DNA from: Candidatus Latescibacterota bacterium
GTDB lineage: Bacteria; Latescibacterota; UBA2968; UBA8231
Length of the DNA stretch: 64,000 nt
Reading direction: 5' to 3'
NCBI GenBank assembly: GCA_022819745.1
Contig: JAJEGS010000039.1
Span: 372,001-436,000 of the forward strand
Of the stretch, positions 33,285 to 40,884 are shown piece by piece (position 1 is the first letter of the stretch; each line of letters opens with the position of its first letter). The notes beneath the pieces are model-generated. The model had not been told where the DNA came from and did not search any database. It worked only from the letters and a program-made list of their open reading frames with translations. A program made the position numbers and the translations under genes.

Positions 33285-34168
33285 CGCGACTCCAACTCCT
33301 CTGCACCGGCACCCCCGCCCCACTAGCGCATCGCGGCGGCTCTAGCTACCTCGTCCAGACGGAGGGCGAGACCTTGGTCTTCGACTGCGGCCCAGGGTCG
33401 GTGCGACGCATGCTCGAAGCGGGTCTCGCTCTGCCTTCAATCGACCACCTGTTCCTCACCCACCTCCACTACGACCACTGCGTTGACTACGCCTACTTGG
33501 TGCTGACGCGCTGGGACCAAGGCGTCGGCCAGATCCCGGAACTACAGGTGTACGGCCCGGCACCGACGGCGCACATGTCGCACCAATTGTTCGCCGCTAA
33601 CGGCGCCTTTGGCCCGGATTTGGCGGCCCGGACCTTGCACCCAGGCAGCCACTTCGTGTACGAGGCGCGCGGCGGCGCAATGCCGAGGAAGCAGCCCGAC
33701 CCGCAGGTGCGCGAGGTCGAGCACGGAAACCGTATCGAGACTAGCGGCTGGCAAGTCGATGTGGCCGAGGTGGTACACGTGCAGCCTCAGCTCACCTGCC
33801 TAGCCTACCGCCTGACCACGCCCGACAGCACCATCGCGTTCGGCGGCGACACAGCTCCAGTGGACCGCCTCACCGAGCTGGCGAACGGCGCGGACGTGCT
33901 GCTGCACATGTGCCACTTTATTAACGGTGCCGTCACCGACGAGCGCCTGACCCATTGCTGTTCCGGTCACCTCGATGCCGCGGCCACGGCGCGGGACGCT
34001 GGCGTGAAGACGTTGGTCCTCGTTCACCTGACCGAGCAGTTGGAGACGCCTGGCGTACGAGAGCGAGTGCTGCACGAGGTGGGAGAGGTCTTCGACGGTC
34101 AGGTAATTTTCGGCGAGGACCTACTCGAAGTGCCGACCGGAACTATTAATGTGGAGCCAGTGCGATGA
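33281..34168 (+). CDS. MBL-fold metallo-hydrolase (RNase Z/AIM-1-like subgroup)
   Basis: A 295-residue metallo-beta-lactamase-fold hydrolase with the intact zinc motif H61-x-H63-x-D65-H66 (FLTHLHYDHCVDY), the later GGDT aspartate (about residue 188), and additional histidines in HMCHF and HCCSGH. The N-terminus LLCTGTPAPLAHRGGSSYLVQ is that of the RNase Z-like branch, which includes many small-molecule esterases and phosphodiesterases. Its start overlaps the leader peptide stop and its own stop overlaps the next gene (ATGA at 34165-34168). With the CocE-type enzyme it probably acts on one imported ester or amide; this is inference. It is probably cytoplasmic, as no signal peptide is seen. Confidence 0.9.
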   Translation: MTRLQLLCTGTPAPLAHRGGSSYLVQTEGETLVFDCGPGSVRRMLEAGLALPSIDHLFLTHLHYDHCVDYAYLVLTRWDQGVGQIPELQVYGPAPTAHMSHQLFAANGAFGPDLAARTLHPGSHFVYEARGGAMPRKQPDPQVREVEHGNRIETSGWQVDVAEVVHVQPQLTCLAYRLTTPDSTIAFGGDTAPVDRLTELANGADVLLHMCHFINGAVTDERLTHCCSGHLDAAATARDAGVKTLVLVHLTEQLETPGVRERVLHEVGEVFDGQVIFGEDLLEVPTGTINVEPVR

Positions 34169-35868
34169 GTGGTGCGCTAGGAATTGTTACTCAGCCCGAC
34201 GTCCAAATCCCCATGCGCGACGGCGCGCGCATGGCGGCGCACGTGTTTCGCCCCGACGCCGCTGGCCGGTTCCCCGGCATCCTGCTGCGCACTCCGTACG
34301 ACCGCCCAAAGTCTGGATTCGAGCGGTACGTGCGCGCCGGGTACGCCGTCGTCTCCATGGACTCGCGCGGCCGCTACGGCTCCGAGGGTGACTGGGTGCC
34401 GTTCACCGAAGAACACACGGGCGACGCTGAGGACGGCTACGACTCCGTGGAGTGGCTGGCGGCACAGCCCTGGTGCGACGGCAACGTCGGCACCCTCGGA
34501 GCTTCGTACAACGCCTGGATGCAGTGGCAGCTAGCCAAGCTGCGCCCCCCGCACTTGGTCGCCATGTGCGCGTACACCATCCCACTGGAATTGACCGAAG
34601 TCGATTGGCCGGGCGGCTTCCGGCCGGGACGGCGCATCAAGTGGTGGCTCACCTCCATGGCACCCGACCTGCGCCGTCGCCACGGACTGCCGCCGCCGCA
34701 CACGCCAGAGCAAGCGCGGCAGGAGTGGGACAAGATCGCCGGCGAGGGTCACTGGATCGGCTACCTGCCGTGGCTCGACTTCACCCGCCACCTGCCACCG
34801 GGACTGGCGGAGTACGCCAAGGACTGGCTTGAGCACCCCAACCGGCGAGCCTGGAAGTTCGACGAGGTACACAAGGAAGTAGCCGTACCAAACCTCGACT
34901 TCAGCGGCTGGTATGACCACTGCAACGGCTCCATGCAGCACCTACAACTCATGCAGCGCCACGGTCGCACCGAGCGGGCGCGGTCGCAGACGAAGCTGAT
35001 CGCCGGCCCGTGGAATCACCCAAGCCTCGGCAGCCGCATCGTAGCCGGATTCGACTTCGGGCCACAGGCCGGTCTCAACCTGCCGGACCTGATCATCCGC
35101 TGGTTCGACCACTGGCTCAAGGGGATTGACAATGGCGTCAACCGCGAGCCAGCAGTGCGCTACTTTGTGATGGCTGGACAGCAGGGACAATGGCGCTCGG
35201 CCGACACGTGGCCGCCAACGGACGCGACGCCCTGTGAGTACCTGTTGAGCAGCGACGGCAACGCCAAATTCGGCGGTTCCGGCCGGCTGTCAATCGACGC
35301 CGGACACACCAGTGCCGAGGCCGACCGCTTCGACTACGATCCCCACAATCCCGTGCCAACGCTGTGGACGCGGGAGTGGTTCACAGGTCCGGCAGACCGC
35401 CGCCGACTAGAAGGACGCGACGACATCCTCTGCTACCGCTCGGAACCGTTGACTGACGCCGTGGAGATCGCCGGTTATCCAGAAGTCGTGCTCTTCGTCA
35501 GCTCGTCGGCACCGGACACGGACTTTTTCGCGCGGCTAGTGGACGAGTACCCACCCGGCGGCTCAGCGCCGGAGATGTGCTACGGCATGGTGCGCGCCCG
35601 CCACCGCAACTCCCTCGACATCGAAGAACTGCTGACACCCGGAGACGTGGTAGAACTCCGCATCCGCATGGGGCCGACGGCCTGCCGCTTTGAGCCGGGC
35701 CACCGCATCCGCCTAGAAATTACGTCGAGCGACTTCCCCAACCACGACCGCAATCACAACACCGGCAAGAACGACCTAGCCGACGCCGAGCTAGTCGTGG
35801 CGACCAACGCCGTGTATCACTCGACGGAGCATCCTTCGCGCCTCGTGCTGCCTGTGCGCGAGGGGTAA
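34165..35868 (+). CDS. CocE/NonD family serine hydrolase (X-Pro dipeptidyl-peptidase-like)
   Basis: A 567-residue alpha/beta hydrolase of the CocE/NonD (S15-like) family, with an N-terminal catalytic domain (IPMRDGARMAAHVFRP, LRTPYDR, SMDSRGRYGSEG), a helical cap, and a C-terminal jelly-roll with PDTDFFARLVDEYPPGG. The nucleophile is S114 in GASYNA (usual GxSYxG), the acid is the Asp of SGWYDH and the base is the His of AGPWNHPSLG, so the triad is complete. Family members hydrolyse acyl esters, amides or proline peptides. It is translationally coupled to the MBL gene. The second glycine of the nucleophile elbow is replaced by alanine, a mild departure. Confidence 0.92.
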   Translation: MSGALGIVTQPDVQIPMRDGARMAAHVFRPDAAGRFPGILLRTPYDRPKSGFERYVRAGYAVVSMDSRGRYGSEGDWVPFTEEHTGDAEDGYDSVEWLAAQPWCDGNVGTLGASYNAWMQWQLAKLRPPHLVAMCAYTIPLELTEVDWPGGFRPGRRIKWWLTSMAPDLRRRHGLPPPHTPEQARQEWDKIAGEGHWIGYLPWLDFTRHLPPGLAEYAKDWLEHPNRRAWKFDEVHKEVAVPNLDFSGWYDHCNGSMQHLQLMQRHGRTERARSQTKLIAGPWNHPSLGSRIVAGFDFGPQAGLNLPDLIIRWFDHWLKGIDNGVNREPAVRYFVMAGQQGQWRSADTWPPTDATPCEYLLSSDGNAKFGGSGRLSIDAGHTSAEADRFDYDPHNPVPTLWTREWFTGPADRRRLEGRDDILCYRSEPLTDAVEIAGYPEVVLFVSSSAPDTDFFARLVDEYPPGGSAPEMCYGMVRARHRNSLDIEELLTPGDVVELRIRMGPTACRFEPGHRIRLEITSSDFPNHDRNHNTGKNDLADAELVVATNAVYHSTEHPSRLVLPVREG

Positions 35869-35898
35869 GTAAACGAACATCTTGGACCCGCCCAGCCT

Positions 35899-36063
35899 TT
35901 AGCCGCCCATTTGCGCGATCCTTCGCGCCATCCAAGAGATATAGGCCGTACGGGTCATTTTACGCCTTCGCGCCTCGGAATCGATGAAGGCGGCTACCTC
36001 TTCGTCGAGGTTCAAATGGGCTCGCACGCTACGACCCGACAGACGGATCAGGGGAATGGACAC
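35899..36063 (-). CDS. Possible small ribbon-helix-helix protein
   Basis: A 54-residue frame from GTG 36063 encodes RAHLNLDEEVAAFIDSEARR followed by KMTRTAYISWMARRIAQMGG. The pattern of a beta strand, then a helix, then T-R-T-A-Y-I and a second helix, fits ribbon-helix-helix DNA-binding antitoxins or regulators. The ribosome site is weak. The same frame stays open backwards through the upstream Gfo gene, so the true start is uncertain. It lies 41 bases downstream of that gene and could be the last gene of the long minus-strand unit. No toxin partner is adjacent. Confidence 0.45.
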   Translation of the reverse strand: MSIPLIRLSGRSVRAHLNLDEEVAAFIDSEARRRKMTRTAYISWMARRIAQMGG

Positions 36064-36104
36064 TAACCCGGCGACAGCTTGTTGTGTCTCGGCAAGGTGA
36101 TATG

Positions 36105-37238
36105 TCAACCCAGCCTCGGCACCTGCACTTTCCCTGCAATCAGTTCGTCCATCAACTCGTCGAAGGCAGCGCGGTCCACCGGGAAGGAAACCACCTGCTG
36201 CCGCAACCCAGCCAGCAGGATCCCGCAAATCAGCTCCGTCGTCACGCAGGCACTGGCACCGTCCGTGATCGGCGTGCCGCCATCGAGGGCCGCCGTCGCA
36301 AAGCTGTCGAACAGAGTCGGCGAATTGACGTCGGTACAATCGACGTCTTCCCAAGTCAGCTTGGGCCGTCCCACGGACCGGGTACTGTCGGCAACCTGGT
36401 CCGCGAGGGGATGCTCGTAGCGGACGAGGCGGAACAGCTCGGGCGCGCCGGGCACGTTGGCATCGCGCTCGTCTTGGAACAGGATGCTGCCGCGCTCTCC
36501 AGCGATCTGCCGGTAGTTGAGGCAGCGGTCCCACGTGCTAAACTGCAAGCTGGCGATTGCCCCCGAGTGGAAGCGCACCGTGGCAATGGCCGTGTCTTCC
36601 ACCTCGTGCTGGTGCCCGCGATTGCCAACGACGGCAGTAACCTCGGCGGGCGGGCCAAACAGCCAGCAGATTAGGTCGATATCATGGCTCGTTTGGTTCA
36701 GCAGGACGCCGCCGCCAGCGTGTTCCCAAGTGCAGCGCCAGCGGTCGCGAGCATAGTAGGCTTCTGGCCGCAGCTCCAGCCACTGCCAAACGACGCGCTG
36801 CACCTCACCGATCGCTCCCGAATCCACGAGTTGCTTCAGCCGCAGGTTGCCGCGATAGGTGCGGTACTGATGCCCGACGGCGAGAATGCGACCGGCCTGA
36901 GCCGCCGTGGCCACGAGGCGATCCGCGTCGGAAATCCTAGTCGCAATCGGTTTCTCCACGTACACGTGCAGACCGCGCTCAAGAGCGGCCAATGCCATGG
37001 GGGCGTGCAGGTGATGGGGCGTAGCCAATACTACCGCGTCGAGATCGGTCTCGCTGGTGAGCAACGCGTCGAAATCGGCATAGGCGCGGGCACTCGTGCC
37101 ATCCACCGCAGCGCGTGCTGAGGCTGAGTCGAGATCGGCGACCGCGACTAGGTCAGTCCGCGCATGTTCGCGGATGGATTGCAGATGGCTGCGACCGACG
37201 CCTTTGACGCCGACAACGGCCGTGCGGAGTTGATTCAT
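36105..37238 (-). CDS. Gfo/Idh/MocA family oxidoreductase
   Basis: A 377-residue NAD(P)-dependent oxidoreductase: Rossmann strand and loop VVGVKGVGRSHLQ (residues 8-20), acidic strand end VAVADLD, EKP at 95-97 (YVEKPIAT), and the substrate domain beginning with GAIGEVQRVVWQW and containing GGGVLLNQTSHDIDLICWLFG, whose His-Asp pair is typical of active members. It lies in the catabolic unit with sulfatase and GH2-like genes, 72 bases after another family member, so both may act in sequence on one sugar or cyclitol derivative. That pathway is inferred from context. Confidence 0.93.
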   Translation of the reverse strand: MNQLRTAVVGVKGVGRSHLQSIREHARTDLVAVADLDSASARAAVDGTSARAYADFDALLTSETDLDAVVLATPHHLHAPMALAALERGLHVYVEKPIATRISDADRLVATAAQAGRILAVGHQYRTYRGNLRLKQLVDSGAIGEVQRVVWQWLELRPEAYYARDRWRCTWEHAGGGVLLNQTSHDIDLICWLFGPPAEVTAVVGNRGHQHEVEDTAIATVRFHSGAIASLQFSTWDRCLNYRQIAGERGSILFQDERDANVPGAPELFRLVRYEHPLADQVADSTRSVGRPKLTWEDVDCTDVNSPTLFDSFATAALDGGTPITDGASACVTTELICGILLAGLRQQVVSFPVDRAAFDELMDELIAGKVQVPRLG

Positions 37239-37310
37239 CTCGGAACCTCGCTTGATCGAATAGTGTTGACCCTATAGGTCCTGGCCGCAGGTGCCGGGGA
37301 ATCCGCCCAT

Positions 37311-38414
37311 TCAAGAAGCCTGCAACCGCCGCACTCTCGCCGGGGTGTGGTCCTGGGAGATCTCCGAGGAGAGAATACCCAACGAGCGGTCCGCTAGCGG
37401 CAAGTCCACGCGGGCAAAACCGTCGCGATGCGATTGGCGCAGGGCAATAGCCACTTCAAGGGCGGCCCGGCCGTCGTCGCCCGAGCAGCGCGGCTCCGAC
37501 CCCGTCTCAATGGCCTGAATCAAATCCTCTACAATGGTCAGCCCCATACCCTGTATGTGCGTCGGATAGGGAAAGGGCACGTACGCGGGTACGCCGCGTC
37601 CCCGGTTGCCACCCGGAGCCGTGCGGATGTACTCCATTTGCGTGCAATTGGCTATGGATCGGATGCGGCCCTCCGTGCCAATGACGTCGATTTCCCAAGC
37701 CGCAACCCCAGTAGGAGTAGCGCGGATAAAGGCGCGCACGCCATTGTCAAAGACGAGGTAGCCGTTGCCCTGCGGGTCGGTTTCACCTTCGGCCGCGGCG
37801 TCCGATTCCATTTCGCCAAAAACCCACTCGACCTGCCCCCCGGCCATGTAGCGCACAACGTCGATGAGGTGGCTGCCATTGTGCGACAAGCCGCACTGGG
37901 CATAGCCGGTCACTTGGAGGATTTGCCCTAGCTCGCCTTTGTCAATGAGGTTGCGGGCCTGGCTGAAGAACGGATTCCAGCGGCGGGCGCAGTTGATGGC
38001 TAGGGCCGTGCCGTGTTGGCGGCAGGCTTCGACCATGGCATCGGCTTCCGCCAAAGTCAGGGCAATGGGCTTTTCAGCCCAAACGGCCTTGACGCCAGCG
38101 CGGGCGCAGTCCTCGACGATCTGCGAGCGAATGCGGGCGGTGGTGCAGACGCTGACCAAGTCGAGGTTTTCTCGTTCCAGCATTTGGCGGTAGTCGCTGT
38201 AGAGATGGTCTTCCTCCAAGCCCCAGCGGTCGCCAAAAATGGCGCGTTGTTCATCGTGCGGGTCGGCTCCAGCCACCAGTTCCGTATGGGGCGAAGCGCA
38301 GTACGAGGGGGCGTGGCAATAGGGCAGAAAAATGGAGCCTCCCTCGGTCATTTCATCGTCGAACGTGCTGCCCATGCGGCCCAAGCCGATAACGGCGGCG
38401 CGATACGTAGTCAT
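37311..38414 (-). CDS. Gfo/Idh/MocA family oxidoreductase
   Basis: A 367-residue family member: VIGLGRMGSTFDDE (residues 8-21) is the nucleotide loop, EKP lies at 114-116 (WAEKPIALT), and CARRWNPFFSQARNLI then GLSHNGSHLIDVVRYMAGG form the catalytic and substrate region with the conserved histidine. An insert of about 20 residues after the first helix (GGSIFLPYCHAPSYC) sets it apart from its two paralogues here. GGAGGAG before ATG supports the start. A 22-base repeat shared with the other side of the metallophosphoesterase gene lies in its 5' gap. The substrate is unknown. Confidence 0.93.
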   Translation of the reverse strand: MTTYRAAVIGLGRMGSTFDDEMTEGGSIFLPYCHAPSYCASPHTELVAGADPHDEQRAIFGDRWGLEEDHLYSDYRQMLERENLDLVSVCTTARIRSQIVEDCARAGVKAVWAEKPIALTLAEADAMVEACRQHGTALAINCARRWNPFFSQARNLIDKGELGQILQVTGYAQCGLSHNGSHLIDVVRYMAGGQVEWVFGEMESDAAAEGETDPQGNGYLVFDNGVRAFIRATPTGVAAWEIDVIGTEGRIRSIANCTQMEYIRTAPGGNRGRGVPAYVPFPYPTHIQGMGLTIVEDLIQAIETGSEPRCSGDDGRAALEVAIALRQSHRDGFARVDLPLADRSLGILSSEISQDHTPARVRRLQAS

Positions 38415-38434
38415 GGTCTCCTCCGGCGTTTTGA

Positions 38435-38456
38435 TAGAAGTGGAATTTTACTATCG
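38435..38456 (-). repeat. 22-base junction repeat, copy 1
   Basis: This copy lies in the 43-base gap between the metallophosphoesterase and Gfo genes. On the plus strand it begins TAGAAGTGGAATTTTAC and matches 39319-39340 at 20 of 22 positions. The two copies bracket the metallophosphoesterase gene. Confidence 0.6.
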
Positions 38457-38457
38457 A

Positions 38458-39312
38458 TCAGAAGGTCGCTCCCCGGGGTGCCAAGGTCACTTCCCGCAGA
38501 TAGGCACCGATACCACGCTGGCGGTCCCACTGCTGCGGGTACCCCAAGGACACCTCTCGGAAAGGCACGCCGTCAAGCCAATGGGTGTCCCGAATGTGGA
38601 GGTGGCCGTACACCACTGCGCACGCATTGAAGCGGCGGTGCCAACCCCGGGTCCGGCGGGTCCCGCACCACGGAGTGAATCGGGGAACCCGTGGCAGCAC
38701 GGCGTGTTGTTCTTCGAGCGGAAAGTGATTGATTAGGACCTTGGGAAGATCCGCAGGATACGACGCGAGCCGAGTGGCGGTATCCTTGCAGCGTGCGGCG
38801 CACCACGATTCCCGATCCGGAAACGGGTCGGGATGCAGCATCATTTCGTCGGCGCAGGCAGCGCCGGTTTCCCGGGCCCATCCAACTACCTCGTCACGCC
38901 GGACGTGCCGGGGCCGGAAGCTGTAGTCGTAGAGCAGGAACAGCGGCGCGATCAGAACCGTCCCGGCCCGATGTTCAACCACCGGGTAGGGATCCTCCGG
39001 GGTGAGAACTCCGTGGACGCGAGCAATCTGGACGAGCTGCTCGTAGAGCGCGACGCCGCGAAGTCCGTGAGTCGCGTTGGGAGTTGTCCAGAGTTCGTGG
39101 TTTCCGGGAACCCAGACGATCTGGCGGAACTTCGGAGTCAGTTGCCGAAAGCACCAGTCAAGCCGCCGCGGACCGTCGGTAACGTCTCCCGCTAGGATCA
39201 GCCAGTCCTCGGAAAAGGCCGGAAAACTCTCCAGTACTTCGCGATTTTCCGGATGGGAGAGATGCATGTCTGACAGCGTCCATAAACGCAAAAGATTACC
39301 GTCCTGCGACAA
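38458..39312 (-). CDS. Calcineurin-like metallophosphoesterase
   Basis: A 284-residue enzyme with all metallophosphoesterase blocks in order: D15-M-H17 (LSDMHLS), GD at 42-43 (LAGDVTDG), G70-N-H-E73 (VPGNHEL), the NHFP block and VYGHLHIRD. It should bind two metals and hydrolyse a phosphomono- or diester. The predicted start is TTG at 39312 without a good ribosome site; the TTG at 39291 is an alternative. The gene is bracketed by two copies of a 22-base repeat, suggesting that it was inserted between the sulfatase and Gfo genes. It has no signal peptide, so it is probably cytoplasmic. Confidence 0.88.
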   Translation of the reverse strand: MSQDGNLLRLWTLSDMHLSHPENREVLESFPAFSEDWLILAGDVTDGPRRLDWCFRQLTPKFRQIVWVPGNHELWTTPNATHGLRGVALYEQLVQIARVHGVLTPEDPYPVVEHRAGTVLIAPLFLLYDYSFRPRHVRRDEVVGWARETGAACADEMMLHPDPFPDRESWCAARCKDTATRLASYPADLPKVLINHFPLEEQHAVLPRVPRFTPWCGTRRTRGWHRRFNACAVVYGHLHIRDTHWLDGVPFREVSLGYPQQWDRQRGIGAYLREVTLAPRGATF

Positions 39313-39318
39313 TTTGTC

Positions 39319-39340
39319 TAGAAGTGGGATTTTACTGTCG
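39319..39340 (-). repeat. 22-base junction repeat, copy 2
   Basis: The second copy lies in the 38-base gap between the sulfatase stop and the metallophosphoesterase start. It reads TAGAAGTGGGATTTTAC on the plus strand and differs from copy 1 at two positions. A related core, TACTGTCGYGTACT, recurs at about 51506 in the gap between the AlbA_2 and SNF2 genes. Confidence 0.6.
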
Positions 39341-39350
39341 CGTACTTAGC

Positions 39351-40796
39351 TCATAGATAGGGATAAGTCGCTTCTGGATCGTAGTCTGGCAGCAGCGCGT
39401 CATGGGGTTGGCCGGGGATCAAGCGCGTGCCATCCACAAAACCTTCCGGTCGATCTTTGAGGAATTCGCTGAGGCGATCTCGCCAAGGTTGCATTCTAGT
39501 CTCAGCGTCGGAATCGCGAGACAAGTCGCGCATTTCCTGGGAATCTTCGTCCAAGTCGAAAAGATGTTCTTGGCCTGTCTGCGAATACCAGATGTACTTG
39601 CAGTGCCCATCGGTGAGAAAGTGGTTGCCGTGGTCGCGGGCGTAACAGCCAGCGTGCTCTCCGTGCAAAAATTCCCGGACGCCGACGGCGTCACCCTGCA
39701 TGACGGGCAGGAGGCTTTTACCCGTGCAGGTAGCGGGAATATCGATGCCGGCCGCATTGAGGATGGTCGGCATGATGTCTTGGATGCCGACGGGACTGTT
39801 GCTGATGACTTCTTCGGGATAGTCCCAATTTTTTGGCGCGCGCATGAAAAACGGAACTCGCGCCGACGCCTCGTAGGGCCAGGTTTTGCGAAAGAGGTTG
39901 TGGTCGCCCAGCATTTCGCCGTGGTCGGAGGTGAAGATGACTAAGCAGTTGTCGAGACCACCGGTAAACTGGATGAGGCGGCCGATCTGGTCGTCTATGA
40001 AGTTGATCATGCCGTAATAAGCGGCGCGACTACAGCGCATGTCGTGTTCGCTGAGACGAATTTCCCACCCATTGGGATTGAGACCTTTTTCAGGGCCATC
40101 GAATGCGGGTGCCCAATCGCCGACAAAGGGATCGGGCAGGTTGCGGTTAATGTAGCGATCGTAATACGGGGCTGGGGGCGTGAGCGGAGGGTGTGGGTCG
40201 ATAAAGGAAACATTGAGAAAAAACGGAGCCGAAGGATCGCGTTTGCGCAGAAAGTCCATAGCCCGATCAACGCACCAAAAAGTATGCATCTGTTCTTCGG
40301 GCAAATGGTGCGGGCGGCCAACCCAGCCGTTGGCGGAAATGCCGTGGGCCATGCCGGGATCGACTTCATTGCGACCGTGGTATTGCCGCAGCCATTCGAC
40401 GTAGTCGTTGTCCGCGCCCCGAGTGGCATCGGCTAGTTGCATGTGGTCAAAGCCGTAGCGCTTGCGATGGGGGGTTAAGTGAAGCTTGCCGATCATCTCC
40501 GTCTGGTAACCTGCCTTGGACAGCTCGCCGGCTAAGGTGTGCGGCGGGTCCCACGGAGCGCTCTTGAAACCAACGGCCCCATTGGCCGCAGGTGCCGTGC
40601 CGGTCATCAAGCTGCGGCGCGCGGGAATGCAACTGGGACATTCGGAGTAGCCGTGGTGAAAGTGCGTGCCCGTGCGCGCCAGCCAGTCCAAGTTGGGCGT
40701 TTGCAGACACGAGGGACTGTGGGGATCGAGCCTCATGCAGTCGCCGCGCTGCTGGTCGGTCATTATGAGCAGGATATTGGGACGAGTGTCTGGCAT
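39351..40796 (-). CDS. Type I (formylglycine-dependent) sulfatase
   Basis: A 481-residue sulfatase. The maturation motif C56-I-P-A-R60 (PSCIPARRSLMTG) provides the cysteine converted to formylglycine; metal ligands are visible in MTDQQRGD (D14) and TSDHGEMLGDHNLFRKTW. It removes sulfate esters from carbohydrates or other substrates. No signal peptide is seen, which would place it in the cytoplasm, where the imported substrate would be desulfated. The modifying enzyme is not in the window. It lies 88 bases downstream of the GH2-like gene in the catabolic unit. Confidence 0.95.
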   Translation of the reverse strand: MPDTRPNILLIMTDQQRGDCMRLDPHSPSCLQTPNLDWLARTGTHFHHGYSECPSCIPARRSLMTGTAPAANGAVGFKSAPWDPPHTLAGELSKAGYQTEMIGKLHLTPHRKRYGFDHMQLADATRGADNDYVEWLRQYHGRNEVDPGMAHGISANGWVGRPHHLPEEQMHTFWCVDRAMDFLRKRDPSAPFFLNVSFIDPHPPLTPPAPYYDRYINRNLPDPFVGDWAPAFDGPEKGLNPNGWEIRLSEHDMRCSRAAYYGMINFIDDQIGRLIQFTGGLDNCLVIFTSDHGEMLGDHNLFRKTWPYEASARVPFFMRAPKNWDYPEEVISNSPVGIQDIMPTILNAAGIDIPATCTGKSLLPVMQGDAVGVREFLHGEHAGCYARDHGNHFLTDGHCKYIWYSQTGQEHLFDLDEDSQEMRDLSRDSDAETRMQPWRDRLSEFLKDRPEGFVDGTRLIPGQPHDALLPDYDPEATYPYL

Positions 40797-40884
40797 ATAG
40801 CAATCCTGAATGATTGAACGATTCGCGCTGCGGATCGTCTCGTTTCTACTATTCTGCGTCTATCTGCGTCTATCTGCGGATTAT

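Noticed and set aside
36105..36534. Upstream extension of the short RHH-like frame through the Gfo gene
   Set aside because: The extension overlaps a well-supported oxidoreductase gene in another frame and has Arg/Ala/Pro-rich shadow composition; only the last 54 codons look protein-like.
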